Shown in pieces: positions 32,893-40,830 of a DNA stretch of 49,097 bases. Source of the stretch: Mariaggregatimicrobium sp964498785 (GTDB lineage Bacteria > Zhuqueibacterota > Zhuqueibacteria > Thermofontimicrobiales > Thiofontviventaceae); the NCBI GenBank assembly GCA_964498785.1, contig CAZCJL010000045.1, positions 1 through 49,097 of the forward strand, given 5' to 3'. Position 1 is the stretch's first letter. The number at the start of each line of letters is the position of its first letter. A model generated the notes under the pieces. It did no database searches. It worked only from the letters and a program-made list of their open reading frames with translations, and was not told where the DNA came from. Both the position numbers and the translations under genes were made by a program.

Positions 32893-33360
32893 ATGATATT
32901 TAAAAAAGAGATTCGCGAGCTTATTTTTGCATTGGTTCTTCTTTCAGCAGGTGGATGGATACTTCATTTCTACCGACACCCTATCGGAGGGAACCCATCT
33001 CACTATATACCGTTTACTCTTGGATTGTTGAATATATTTATTACCCCGGTTTTTTTTAACTTTCGAAAAACAGTCATCGTCGGCTATTTGATAAATGGGT
33101 TCACTGTAATACTGGGATCTATTACGATGGCGCATTTAAGCCTTTCCGGCTTACCCGATCCCCTTACCTTTTCAAACATAATTTTTCGCACGACTGTGGC
33201 AGATATATTTATTCTATTTCCGAAATTGTTCATCGGACATGTCATTTTGCGGCATTACTTTCCAACAGGTGTTGGACGCTTATTTACGGCTTTATGGTGG
33301 GTACGTCATTTTATTTACGTAATTATCGTTTATTCAGCAGGTCATTTTTTATGGAGTTAA
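32893..33360 (+). CDS. Four-helix membrane protein of unknown function
   Basis: The 155-residue protein has about four membrane segments (near 10-27, 40-56, 63-85 and 95-150) and His residues in the loops (HFYRHPIGG, GHVILRHYF, WWVRHF). I do not recognise a family. It lies 13 bp after the CX4CH protein and 4 bp before a 32-residue membrane peptide, so all three may form one membrane unit. Confidence 0.65.
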   Translation: MIFKKEIRELIFALVLLSAGGWILHFYRHPIGGNPSHYIPFTLGLLNIFITPVFFNFRKTVIVGYLINGFTVILGSITMAHLSLSGLPDPLTFSNIIFRTTVADIFILFPKLFIGHVILRHYFPTGVGRLFTALWWVRHFIYVIIVYSAGHFLWS

Positions 33361-33364
33361 TTCA

Positions 33365-33463
33365 ATGATAAAGCATTTTTTAAGAGGCCGAACAGGATGG
33401 TATATTCTTCATATTTTAGCAATATTACTATTTTTCTGGCTAGGACGCCTTGTTGGTTTTTAA
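33365..33463 (+). CDS. 32-residue single-pass membrane peptide
   Basis: A short gene encodes MIKHFLRGRTGWYILHILAI followed by a hydrophobic stretch ending FWLGRLVGF. It has a positively charged start and one membrane helix. A GGAG site at the end of the previous gene lies about 9 bases before the ATG. Size and layout resemble small accessory subunits of membrane complexes, but there is no recognised family. Confidence 0.5.
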   Translation: MIKHFLRGRTGWYILHILAILLFFWLGRLVGF

Positions 33464-33491
33464 ATAATTATAAATTTTATGAGGATTAATT

Positions 33492-34067
33492 ATGGCAGTA
33501 ACCCCTTCAACTATGTTGCCACTGGGAACAAAAGCCCCATTCTTTCAATTACCGGATTTTAACGATAAAATGTACTCAATCGCTGATTTCAAAGACAACC
33601 CACTACTCGTGATGTTCATTTGCAATCACTGCCCGTATGTCAGGCACATCCGCGTTAAACTGGCTGAAGCTGCCAAAGATTATCAGGCAAAAGGGATTGC
33701 AGTAGTGGCTATCAATTCTAACGATGTACACACTTATCGGGATGATTCTCCTAAAAACATGAAAATAGTTTCAGCTCAATACCGGTTCACATTTCCATAC
33801 CTTTTTGATGAATCTCAGGAAGTTGCAAAATTGTACAAAGCTGCATGTACACCCGACTTTTTCTTATTTGATTCTTCACATCGGTTGGTTTACCGGGGAC
33901 AATTTGATAACAGCCGTCCCGGAAGTAATTTAGAAGTAACCGGCGAGGATTTATCCCGGGCAGTCGATGATTTGTTAAATAATCGTCAAATTTCACCAGA
34001 TCAGCAACCATCGATTGGGTGTAACATTAAATGGAAAGTGAACAACGAACCGGATTACTTTAAATAA
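33492..34067 (+). CDS. Thioredoxin-fold redoxin (AhpC/TSA-like) family protein
   Basis: The 191-residue protein starts with TMLPLGTKAPFFQLPDF, typical of AhpC/TlpA-like redoxins. It has CNHCPYVRHI as the C-x-x-C active site (near residues 39-42) and YKAACTPDFFLFD with the cis-Pro region. There is no signal peptide, so it is cytoplasmic. It is expected to reduce disulfides or peroxides. It is the last gene of the plus-strand run and converges on the sulfotransferase gene. Confidence 0.8.
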   Translation: MAVTPSTMLPLGTKAPFFQLPDFNDKMYSIADFKDNPLLVMFICNHCPYVRHIRVKLAEAAKDYQAKGIAVVAINSNDVHTYRDDSPKNMKIVSAQYRFTFPYLFDESQEVAKLYKAACTPDFFLFDSSHRLVYRGQFDNSRPGSNLEVTGEDLSRAVDDLLNNRQISPDQQPSIGCNIKWKVNNEPDYFK

Positions 34068-34116
34068 AAAGGAGCCACACTCGTACTCAACGAGAAAAAT
34101 ATCCGGAGTTTTATGT

Positions 34117-34160
34117 AAAAAAAATGGAAACATCGTATTCTGATGTTTCCATTAATTTTA
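34117..34160. terminator. Bidirectional terminator between convergent genes
   Basis: A perfect 12-bp stem (AATGGAAACATC at 34123-34134 with 34142-34153) and a 7-base loop lie between the converging redoxin and sulfotransferase genes. A run of A on the left serves the minus strand, and AT-rich sequence on the right serves the plus strand. Confidence 0.8.
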
Positions 34161-34167
34161 TTACCAG

Positions 34168-35208
34168 TTAGCTACTCAAGCGCCTGCGAATCGTATCCTT
34201 GATATTTCGGATGCGTCGAACATTCAACACAAAAGCAAAGCCTAGTTTTATCGGAAAAATGAAATACGAACCCAGCATACCAAATACAGGACGTTTGAAT
34301 TCCGTAATTTGATAGCCATGTTTTTTCATCGCTGCGGTGGTCGTTTTCGTGCAAATTGCGATTTCCGATCGGGTTAGACCACCCTTCTGCCATCTTCCCG
34401 ATGCATTCTTGTTAATCCCCTTCCGTTCAGGATGATCATTCCCACTGGAAGATCCGATTTGCGGTACCTTTAACATATTTTCATTAAATTCCAATCCCAG
34501 GAAATCAACAACGGATCGGATGGATTCTTCCGGGTTGTTAATAAGATCCTCGAATCGCAACTGAAATACGCGCTCGTGATCTTTATATTTATCTGCGCTA
34601 TTGATAGCGGCATTCCACATTTTGGAAATGGTTATCGGATGATAATTTACCCACGCCCGAAAAGCTTCGCGCAGCGGAATATATTTGCCGCCTAAAAACC
34701 GTCGCTTCCATTTCTTTTTTTGAGATAATAATACATCCCGCGGATCACGAACCATGTTTATCACCCGTGCGTCAGGAAGCAGTTTCAGGATATCACCGAT
34801 ATAATATACATTTCGCGGCGTCTGATCGCACGGAACATATTTTGAATTCCGTTGAGTTTCATATTCTAAAAATGCGTTAAAAACATCCAAAGAGCGTATT
34901 GAATTCAAGTGTTGCAGCGAATTGAAAATGGTTATCGCTTCATCCTTAAAACGCTGCGGATTTCCTTGTCGCAGATAACCATCTCGCTGAATTGTGATTA
35001 ATCGTTTTAGCAACGACAGGGTCTGCTCTTTCGAAAGATGTCGATCTTTATCGCTCACAGACCATAATTGACCAAAAAAATGTAACTCCCCGAACGTAAA
35101 TACGTTCGGATGCATTCCAATTATCCGGCCCATCATTGTGGTGCCGGATCGCGAGTTACCAACAACAAATATCATTGCTTTTTGCCCAACATTTGATTCT
35201 TTTTTCAT
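34168..35208 (-). CDS. Sulfotransferase family protein
   Basis: The 346-residue protein has the 5'-phosphosulfate loop VGNSRSGTTMMG near residue 16 and the 3'-phosphate motif VINMVRDPRDVLLS near residue 150, which bind PAPS. FEDLINNPEESIRSVVDFLG is the conserved C-terminal region of the family. It transfers sulfate from PAPS to an acceptor, probably a glycan or lipid. No sulfate activation genes are in the window. Confidence 0.83.
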   Translation of the reverse strand: MKKESNVGQKAMIFVVGNSRSGTTMMGRIIGMHPNVFTFGELHFFGQLWSVSDKDRHLSKEQTLSLLKRLITIQRDGYLRQGNPQRFKDEAITIFNSLQHLNSIRSLDVFNAFLEYETQRNSKYVPCDQTPRNVYYIGDILKLLPDARVINMVRDPRDVLLSQKKKWKRRFLGGKYIPLREAFRAWVNYHPITISKMWNAAINSADKYKDHERVFQLRFEDLINNPEESIRSVVDFLGLEFNENMLKVPQIGSSSGNDHPERKGINKNASGRWQKGGLTRSEIAICTKTTTAAMKKHGYQITEFKRPVFGMLGSYFIFPIKLGFAFVLNVRRIRNIKDTIRRRLSS

Positions 35209-35296
35209 AAACGCCTCAATTTAATTATCCTTACAAAACAATCGCACACTTCATTCAATACGTTCTTTACAATTACAAGCAAATAAAATATTTTGC

Positions 35297-35799
35297 TTAC
35301 TTTATTTTGTTGATTTCTTTATAAACAGGTTCTTTCGAGACTTCGTCCGCAACCTGAATATATTGAACAATACCTTCCCGGGCAACCCAAAATACAACCC
35401 ATACCAGTAAAAGTAGTTCTTTTATAAATACGCCGTAAGCTGTTCCAAAACTGGGATCGTTGTGATCGGACAGAATCAGTACACGGTCAACTCCGGATGC
35501 CCCGCGCCATCTTTTTTTTTGCGCAAATGGCAGCAAGTCCATGCTAATCGTTATTTTGAACATCATCACATCGCTTTTCCGCTTCCTGATTAAATTGTCG
35601 GGTTTTAGCATCACACACGGATATATCCAATGAAGGCGCTGAGGACAATCATTTTTCCCTTGGAGGAAGATAATTTAACAGGTTTCACGTCGTTATCGAG
35701 CACTTCAAAATCTGGTGCATAACCTCCGATTTTAATTCCATTGCCGTGTAATGTAATCGGATATCCGTTTACTTACACTATTCCACTTCCTTCTTTACT
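35297..35799 (-). pseudogene. tpx: Decayed thiol peroxidase (tpx) gene with several frameshifts
   Basis: On the minus strand, three frames each carry a piece of Tpx in order. The first is IKIGGYAPDFEVLDNDVKPV (N-terminal part), then VCDAKTRQFNQEA (peroxidatic Cys region), then ISMDLLPFAQKK, GVDRVLILSDHNDPSFGTAYG and GVFIKELLLL. The normal start codon is gone: an AAAGGAGAA site is followed by AGT in place of ATG. A stop codon sits in the first segment. The resolving-Cys position (normally R-F-C-G-A) reads W-R-G-A. At least two frameshifts are needed. It lies next to a rubrerythrin-like gene and a Fur-family regulator gene. Confidence 0.8.
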
Positions 35800-35832
35800 A
35801 ATTTTCTCCTTTTGTTATAAATATTTAATAAT

Positions 35833-35853
35833 ATAAGACAATATTAGTCTTAT
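35833..35853. promoter_or_regulatory. Inverted repeat upstream of the tpx remnant, candidate operator
   Basis: ATAAGAC-N7-GTCTTAT is a perfect 21-bp dyad about 20 bp before the lost ribosome site of the tpx remnant. Its position fits a regulator site for a peroxide gene. No T-run follows on the minus strand. Confidence 0.35.
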
Positions 35854-35865
35854 TTAAAATATAAT

Positions 35866-35895
35866 AAATGCAACTCAATAAAATTGGTTGCATTT
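35866..35895 (-). terminator. Terminator-like stem after the rubrerythrin-like gene
   Basis: AAATGCAAC and GTTGCATTT form a 9-bp stem with a 12-base loop, 15 bp beyond the stop codon. The stem is followed on the minus strand by an AT-rich tail. Confidence 0.45.
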
Positions 35896-35909
35896 ATCTT
35901 TTAGTAAAT

Positions 35910-36416
35910 TTAAGCCATTGGCCAAAAATTGTTATCATACCAAACAGTCTCCATTAATTCTTTTTCGACATCTGCAAGAAACTGGAGATGCGTTTTTTCC
36001 CAGGTAGATAACCACTCATATAATTCTTTTTCCAGCACATCTTCCGAGGTATCCCGCCTTTCTGAATAATACTTCACGGCCTTATCTTCCATCGCCATTG
36101 CAGCAGAGATAGCAGCGGCTTCATATCCTGACGCAGAAATGTCTTCCTTAATTTTTTTATTTAAAACTTCTTTAGCGATGATATCAGAGGGAGAACCTGA
36201 GTAAGAGACTGCTTTAAAAGTGCCATCTTTTTGTAAATTTATAAAATGCTGTTCTAAGATATGAATATGTTTTGATTCTTCTGCTGCCATTGTTTCAAAA
36301 ATCGTTTTTACTGATTCGCTTGTAGTATTTTTCGCGACATTTTCATAAAATGCTTTACCCCGTCGTTCAAGCAAAATTGCCCCTTTTAAAATATCAACTA
36401 CTTTTTCAATCGACAT
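35910..36416 (-). CDS. Rubrerythrin/ferritin-like diiron protein
   Basis: The 168-residue four-helix protein has the diiron ligand pattern ERRGKAFYE (near 17-25), EESKHIHILE (near 46-55), AMEDKAVKYYSE and WEKTHLQFL. There is no rubredoxin domain. Such proteins detoxify hydrogen peroxide or bind iron. Its ATG is adjacent to the stop of the fur gene, and its ribosome site lies inside fur, so the two are cotranscribed and coupled. Confidence 0.8.
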   Translation of the reverse strand: MSIEKVVDILKGAILLERRGKAFYENVAKNTTSESVKTIFETMAAEESKHIHILEQHFINLQKDGTFKAVSYSGSPSDIIAKEVLNKKIKEDISASGYEAAAISAAMAMEDKAVKYYSERRDTSEDVLEKELYEWLSTWEKTHLQFLADVEKELMETVWYDNNFWPMA

Positions 36417-36845
36417 TTAATTCTCCTGTGAACTGTTACCTGATTCATTTAAACACTTTTTACATATACCTTTAAAATATCCCTGTATTTCCTCGATCTT
36501 GTGCCCGTCAATATTTTTTGTTTCCTGATATACACAGCCGACATCAACATCAAATATAGCGCCACATTTTTTACACATAAAATGGTGATGTTGTTGGCGA
36601 GCGTATTCATAGCGTAATTCAGATTCCGAAATTGTAAGCACATTCACCAGGCAATGCGCTCTTAATACATCCAATGTATTATAGACTGTTGTTTTGGAAA
36701 GTGTCGGGACTTTTTTAAATAAAGCCAGGTAAATCATATCAACTGTTGGATGGATCGGGTTTTTATCGAGATATTCCAGAATTTTTATCCGTTGGTATGT
36801 GGGTTTTATGCCAGAATCTTTTAAAATTTCTTTGTAAGTTTCCAT
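36417..36845 (-). CDS. Fur/PerR family metalloregulator
   Basis: The 142-residue protein has a winged-helix N-terminus (about 10-75) and a dimerisation domain with HHHFMCKKCG (Cys91, Cys94) and CKKC (Cys128, Cys131) for structural zinc. At the position where PerR has the Asp needed for peroxide sensing, this protein has Glu80 (YEYARQQHHH), as in Fur. The sequence therefore leans to iron sensing, while its cotranscribed partner and the neighbouring tpx remnant are peroxide-defence genes. A dyad lies 14 bp before the start codon. Confidence 0.85.
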   Translation of the reverse strand: METYKEILKDSGIKPTYQRIKILEYLDKNPIHPTVDMIYLALFKKVPTLSKTTVYNTLDVLRAHCLVNVLTISESELRYEYARQQHHHFMCKKCGAIFDVDVGCVYQETKNIDGHKIEEIQGYFKGICKKCLNESGNSSQEN

Positions 36846-36858
36846 AATAGCCTATAAT

Positions 36859-36873
36859 ACAATTCGTAATTGT
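36859..36873. promoter_or_regulatory. Candidate Fur/PerR operator
   Basis: ACAATT-CGT-AATTGT is a perfect 15-bp dyad located 14-28 bp upstream of the regulator gene (minus strand). It has the AT-rich inverted form of Fur-family boxes and would allow autoregulation. The remainder of 36846-37104 shows another inverted repeat (ACACGAAAT at 36990-36998 with 37027-37035) and no gene. Confidence 0.4.
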
Positions 36874-37104
36874 TTTCAGTTTACAATTAATATAAATTAA
36901 AGTTAGTACAAAATCAAGCTATTTTTATTTTACCTGAATTTCTAAAATAAATTATAACAATGAAAAAATAGCTTTATTGCCCGCGAAACACACGAAATAG
37001 TGCTTAATTCAAAATAAAAAAATAACATTTCGTGTATTTTTGTGTGTGTAGTGAACTACAATTGTACAATAATTTTCTTTTTAGAATTTTAGATTTTATA
37101 TGAT

Positions 37105-37566
37105 TTACGAATTCGCAATATCAAGTGTGCCCGCTATTTCTTCAGGTTCCAGTCGAAAGATGCTCCCCTTCCCTCCAAAAAAGCCGTGCTCACGAATCAT
37201 GTGGACACTTAATTGCGAAAATTTAATTGTTTTATTTAAGCGTTTATTTTCAACAGTGGCCATAATTTTATGATGCAATTTGGGTTCCCCAAAGGGACAG
37301 GGTAATAAACCCCGGCTCCAAATTATTTTCACAGAGTAATCTCCCAGATCAACTGTGGTTTCCAGGCCTTTTTTCCCTTGCTCAATAAAATACTGAAGTC
37401 GATTAGCCACCTGCTCTTGCGTAATATTTATTCGAGCAAGAGTTCTTGAATCTTTAAATACAATTTCATGTATATGCCGGGTATCATTACCGAGAAATCC
37501 CTCTTTGGAGATTTTTCCGGGCAAAAAATTATCGGCTATATCATTTTCATGAGGTGTTTTTTTCAT
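37105..37566 (-). CDS. Unknown protein at the end of the nqr operon
   Basis: The protein is 153 residues from ATG 37566, chosen because GGAG lies 8 bases upstream; the frame is also open from a TTG at 37578. It is soluble, with one Cys (LLPCPFGEP) and a C-terminal SVHMIREHGFFGGKGSIFRL followed by EPEEIAG. I do not recognise a family. It is 20 bp downstream of nqrF, so it is likely cotranscribed and may be an assembly or regulatory factor. Confidence 0.65.
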   Translation of the reverse strand: MKKTPHENDIADNFLPGKISKEGFLGNDTRHIHEIVFKDSRTLARINITQEQVANRLQYFIEQGKKGLETTVDLGDYSVKIIWSRGLLPCPFGEPKLHHKIMATVENKRLNKTIKFSQLSVHMIREHGFFGGKGSIFRLEPEEIAGTLDIANS

Positions 37567-37586
37567 GAAAGGCTCCAAAATATATT

Positions 37587-38699
37587 TTATCCGAACGGAT
37601 CATAAAAAATTCGTTTTGATGACATGCCATATTTTTTCATAACTTTTATACATGCATCAATCATACCAGGACTGCCGCACAAGTATCCCTGGTTTTTCTC
37701 TGCCTTATCATTTGCTTTTAAATACTTACCTAATGGTTCTGTTATTAGACCGGTTTCTCCGTTCCAGTCATCCTCGGCTTCGGGGTTAGAAAGAGCAGGC
37801 ACAAAGGTAAAATTTTCAATTCGCTTTTCAAGTGTTTTCATTTCGTCGAGATAGAACAGGTCTTTTTTAGTGACAGCGCCAAAAAAATATATTATTTTCC
37901 GTTTCGATTGCTTCTGCGCCAAATCCTCAAGAATGGAAACAAACGGCGCCATTCCTGACCCACCAGCCACCATAATCATTTCGCCTTCGCCGTCACGAAC
38001 ATAAAAATCTCCCATTGGAGCAACAATGTTTACTTTTTCATTTTCCTTCAGATAATCATGCACCCATGTCGTACATATTCCCTCAGGGACTAAACGGATC
38101 ATCAAATCGATATGATCATTCTCAAAATGCGGAGATGCGATTGAATACGCGCGAGACACGCTATCTTTAATACCATTATAAGGTTTGGTGATTAATTGAG
38201 CATATTGACCTGGCTTAAAAGAAATCTCAATTGGTTCAATCAAATTTAATCGAATAAGTTTAATATCGTACGTCAGGTCTTTTATTAAGCTGACTTCTGT
38301 TTTAAATTCTTTGATATTGAACAATTCTTCGGGAATTTCGATTCGCATATCCTGTTTCACTTTTACCTGACAGGACAACCGGACGTAATTTTCAATTTCC
38401 TCTTTGGTAAGTAGCGGCTCTTCAGTGGGTAATAGCGGACCAACGCCATCTAACACCCTGCATTTACAATATGCACATGTTCCCCGGCCACCACATGCAG
38501 ACGGCAAAAATATTTTCTGACTATTTAAAGATGAAAGTAACGATGCGCCTCCTGGTACTGAAAATTTTTCTTCATCATTGATTGTGATTTTACACTCGCC
38601 ATAGTTTGCAAAAAGCCGTTCAGCAATTACCAGTAAAACAGCAAGAATACCACTTATTCCAGCCATTGCGGCTGTTGTGATAATTATTTTTATTACCAT
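37587..38699 (-). CDS. nqrF: NADH:quinone oxidoreductase (Na+-translocating) subunit F
   Basis: The 370-residue protein has an N-terminal membrane helix (about 5-28) and a plant-type [2Fe-2S] domain with Cys69, Cys75, Cys78 and Cys110. A ferredoxin-NADP reductase-type module follows: the FAD motif RAYSIAS, the NAD site GGSGMAPFVSILEDL, and the C-terminal CGSPGMIDACI. It oxidises NADH and passes electrons to the complex. It is shorter than the common ~407 residues but keeps every cofactor motif. This subunit separates Nqr from Rnf. Confidence 0.92.
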   Translation of the reverse strand: MVIKIIITTAAMAGISGILAVLLVIAERLFANYGECKITINDEEKFSVPGGASLLSSLNSQKIFLPSACGGRGTCAYCKCRVLDGVGPLLPTEEPLLTKEEIENYVRLSCQVKVKQDMRIEIPEELFNIKEFKTEVSLIKDLTYDIKLIRLNLIEPIEISFKPGQYAQLITKPYNGIKDSVSRAYSIASPHFENDHIDLMIRLVPEGICTTWVHDYLKENEKVNIVAPMGDFYVRDGEGEMIMVAGGSGMAPFVSILEDLAQKQSKRKIIYFFGAVTKKDLFYLDEMKTLEKRIENFTFVPALSNPEAEDDWNGETGLITEPLGKYLKANDKAEKNQGYLCGSPGMIDACIKVMKKYGMSSKRIFYDPFG

Positions 38700-38714
38700 A
38701 ACCGATCCTGTTTT

Positions 38715-39305
38715 CTATTGAATTTGAACGATTCCTGAAAATCCGATAAATGCCATTGCCATCAATCCTGTAATAATTAACACAATACCAGGACCACGCA
38801 AAGCCGGTGGGATGCGCTTTTCATTAATTCTCTGCCGGATACCTGCCATCGCCAAAATAGCTAACAACCATCCCAGACCGCTCCCTGCGCCAAACATAAC
38901 GCTCTGGATAAAGGTATACTTTCGGATGACCATAAAAAGCGACACTCCCAATATTGCACAATTGACAGTGATTAATGGCAAAAATATTCCAAGATTAATA
39001 TACAGCACTTCGGAAAAACGTTCAATAATCATCTCTAATAATTGTACAGCAGAAGCAATGACAATAATAAATGCAATATACCTTAAGTATTCAATTTCTA
39101 ACGGTGCGAGTACATAATAATATACCAGGTAATTTAACGCCGATGTGACTGTTAAAACGAAAGTTACTGCCAATCCAAGTCCGAGCGATGTTTTTACTTG
39201 CGACGAGACAGATAAAAATGAACACATCCCCAAAAAATATACTAATAAAATATTGCCTGTAAAAATTGAAGCAAAAAATATGACCCATGGGGATAAACTT
39301 TCCAT
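38715..39305 (-). CDS. nqrE: Na+-translocating NADH:quinone oxidoreductase subunit E
   Basis: The protein is 196 residues from ATG 39305, with GGAG upstream; the frame extends to a TTG at 39311. It has six membrane helices. The two conserved cysteines in FLGMCSFLSV and ITVNCAILG belong to the intramembrane iron-sulfur site shared with NqrD. It is homologous to RnfA. It is part of the nqrBCDEF run with gaps of 12-15 bp to its neighbours. Confidence 0.92.
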   Translation of the reverse strand: MESLSPWVIFFASIFTGNILLVYFLGMCSFLSVSSQVKTSLGLGLAVTFVLTVTSALNYLVYYYVLAPLEIEYLRYIAFIIVIASAVQLLEMIIERFSEVLYINLGIFLPLITVNCAILGVSLFMVIRKYTFIQSVMFGAGSGLGWLLAILAMAGIRQRINEKRIPPALRGPGIVLIITGLMAMAFIGFSGIVQIQ

Positions 39306-39317
39306 AAACAAGGTCTC

Positions 39318-39962
39318 CTATTTTTCTGAGTGAGAAATTTTCATTGCAGAAATATTATTAGCGACCCATATAAAAATCGCCAGCATAAAGAATCCGCCGG
39401 GGGCCATAATCATAAATGCCCACTGAATCCACCCTTCTGAATAGCCCATGCTTTTTAAAAGCGGATCCATGACTGGTAGCCCCAAAATGGTGCCAAACCC
39501 CAGCAATTCTCTGAAAAAGGCAATGACCAGAATAACGTACATATAACCAATGCCAGACATAACACCATCTAAAAATGCCAGTGTCGGACGATTAGAGGAA
39601 GAAAACGCCTCCAATCTCCCCATGATAATACAGTTAGTGATAATTAGTCCGACGTACGGGCCAAGCGCTTTGCTAATATCCGGCACATTAGCTTTTAGTA
39701 CGATATCGACAACGACAACGAAACTTGCAATGACAAGTGTTTGTACCATCATGCGAACACGCTGGGGAATAATATTTCGCATCACAGAAATTGTGAGCGC
39801 GGAAAACGCAGTTACAAAAGTAAGTCCTAATCCGAGAATGAGTGTATTCAAAAAAATATTCGTTACTGCAAGCGTTGAACATATCCCTAAAATTTGCACT
39901 GTCACCGGATTATTTTTCCATAAATCGTCTTTGATAACTTCAATTGCTTTTGTATTTGCCAT
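39318..39962 (-). CDS. nqrD: Na+-translocating NADH:quinone oxidoreductase subunit D
   Basis: The 214-residue protein has six membrane helices. LGICSTLAVTN and ITNCIIMGRLEAF hold the conserved cysteines that pair with those of NqrE. It is homologous to RnfE. A GAGG ribosome site precedes the ATG. Confidence 0.92.
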   Translation of the reverse strand: MANTKAIEVIKDDLWKNNPVTVQILGICSTLAVTNIFLNTLILGLGLTFVTAFSALTISVMRNIIPQRVRMMVQTLVIASFVVVVDIVLKANVPDISKALGPYVGLIITNCIIMGRLEAFSSSNRPTLAFLDGVMSGIGYMYVILVIAFFRELLGFGTILGLPVMDPLLKSMGYSEGWIQWAFMIMAPGGFFMLAIFIWVANNISAMKISHSEK

Positions 39963-40015
39963 GGTTACCTCAATTATCTTAAAACGTGGTTATGCCATGC
40001 ACGATATTTATATCG

Positions 40016-40780
40016 TTAGGTTACTGCTTTTTTCAATAATTGTTCATTATCACGAATGAATTTGATATAAAATTCCAAATCAGCATTCAGCATATTTTGA
40101 ACGCCGGAAACAGTTTGGGTAGCCCCGGTAATGGTCTGTAAACTATTTGTTGAGTTGTTAATATTCGATTGTTTTTTTTCTTTGACCAAAATAATTGGCT
40201 CTTTCACAGACTCATCATAGAATCCTTTTAGATTCAAATTACGAAAAAAGTATTTAAATTCAATTTCAGTGATTCTCGCGCCAAGCCCTGGTGTTTCAAC
40301 CTGCTCGGTAAAATCAATGCCCACCATTTTTTGCAAATCAGCGGAGATAGCTCCAAACGCGCTGATTGTTCCCCATAATCCTTTTCCTTTCAACGGAAAC
40401 CCATAAGCAAGAACATTACCTGCGTCATCATAGCGAATATAAACTGTTGCTGAATCTTTCAAAGGAAGAAAACTATTTTTTAATGATTTTCGGTGTTCGC
40501 CTTCAATCGGCAGTCTGACTGTTTTTATCTGATCTTGAATTACACGGATAATCTCCTGTTCATTCCACGGGATAGCGCTGGTAGTTGCAGCCGGATCAAG
40601 ATTAGTCTCTTTAAAGTTAGCTGGGAAAATATTAAAAGCATATAAAATGGATTTCGATTGTTCAATTTTTAAATTTTGAGCAATACGTGCACGAGAAGTT
40701 TCATTAATAACAGCTAATACGGAAATAAATACAATGGTTATTACAGTCATAAATCCGATTGTTGTCATCGATTTTTTCAT
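40016..40780 (-). CDS. nqrC: Na+-translocating NADH:quinone oxidoreductase subunit C
   Basis: The 254-residue protein has an N-terminal membrane helix (about 7-25) and a periplasmic FMN-binding domain (GLWGTISAFGAIS, ETPGLGARI). The covalent flavin site is TGATQT, with Thr221 as the expected FMN acceptor. Length and motifs fit NqrC rather than the shorter RnfG. A GAGGGG ribosome site precedes the ATG. Confidence 0.9.
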   Translation of the reverse strand: MKKSMTTIGFMTVITIVFISVLAVINETSRARIAQNLKIEQSKSILYAFNIFPANFKETNLDPAATTSAIPWNEQEIIRVIQDQIKTVRLPIEGEHRKSLKNSFLPLKDSATVYIRYDDAGNVLAYGFPLKGKGLWGTISAFGAISADLQKMVGIDFTEQVETPGLGARITEIEFKYFFRNLNLKGFYDESVKEPIILVKEKKQSNINNSTNSLQTITGATQTVSGVQNMLNADLEFYIKFIRDNEQLLKKAVT

Positions 40781-40830
40781 ATACTAAATATCCCCTCGAA
40801 TATCAATACAAAAACGGTTCATTTGCACTA

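Noticed and set aside
36990..37035. Inverted repeat ACACGAAAT downstream of the nqr operon
   Set aside because: Long loop and no T-run; may be a repeat remnant rather than a terminator, so not listed as one.
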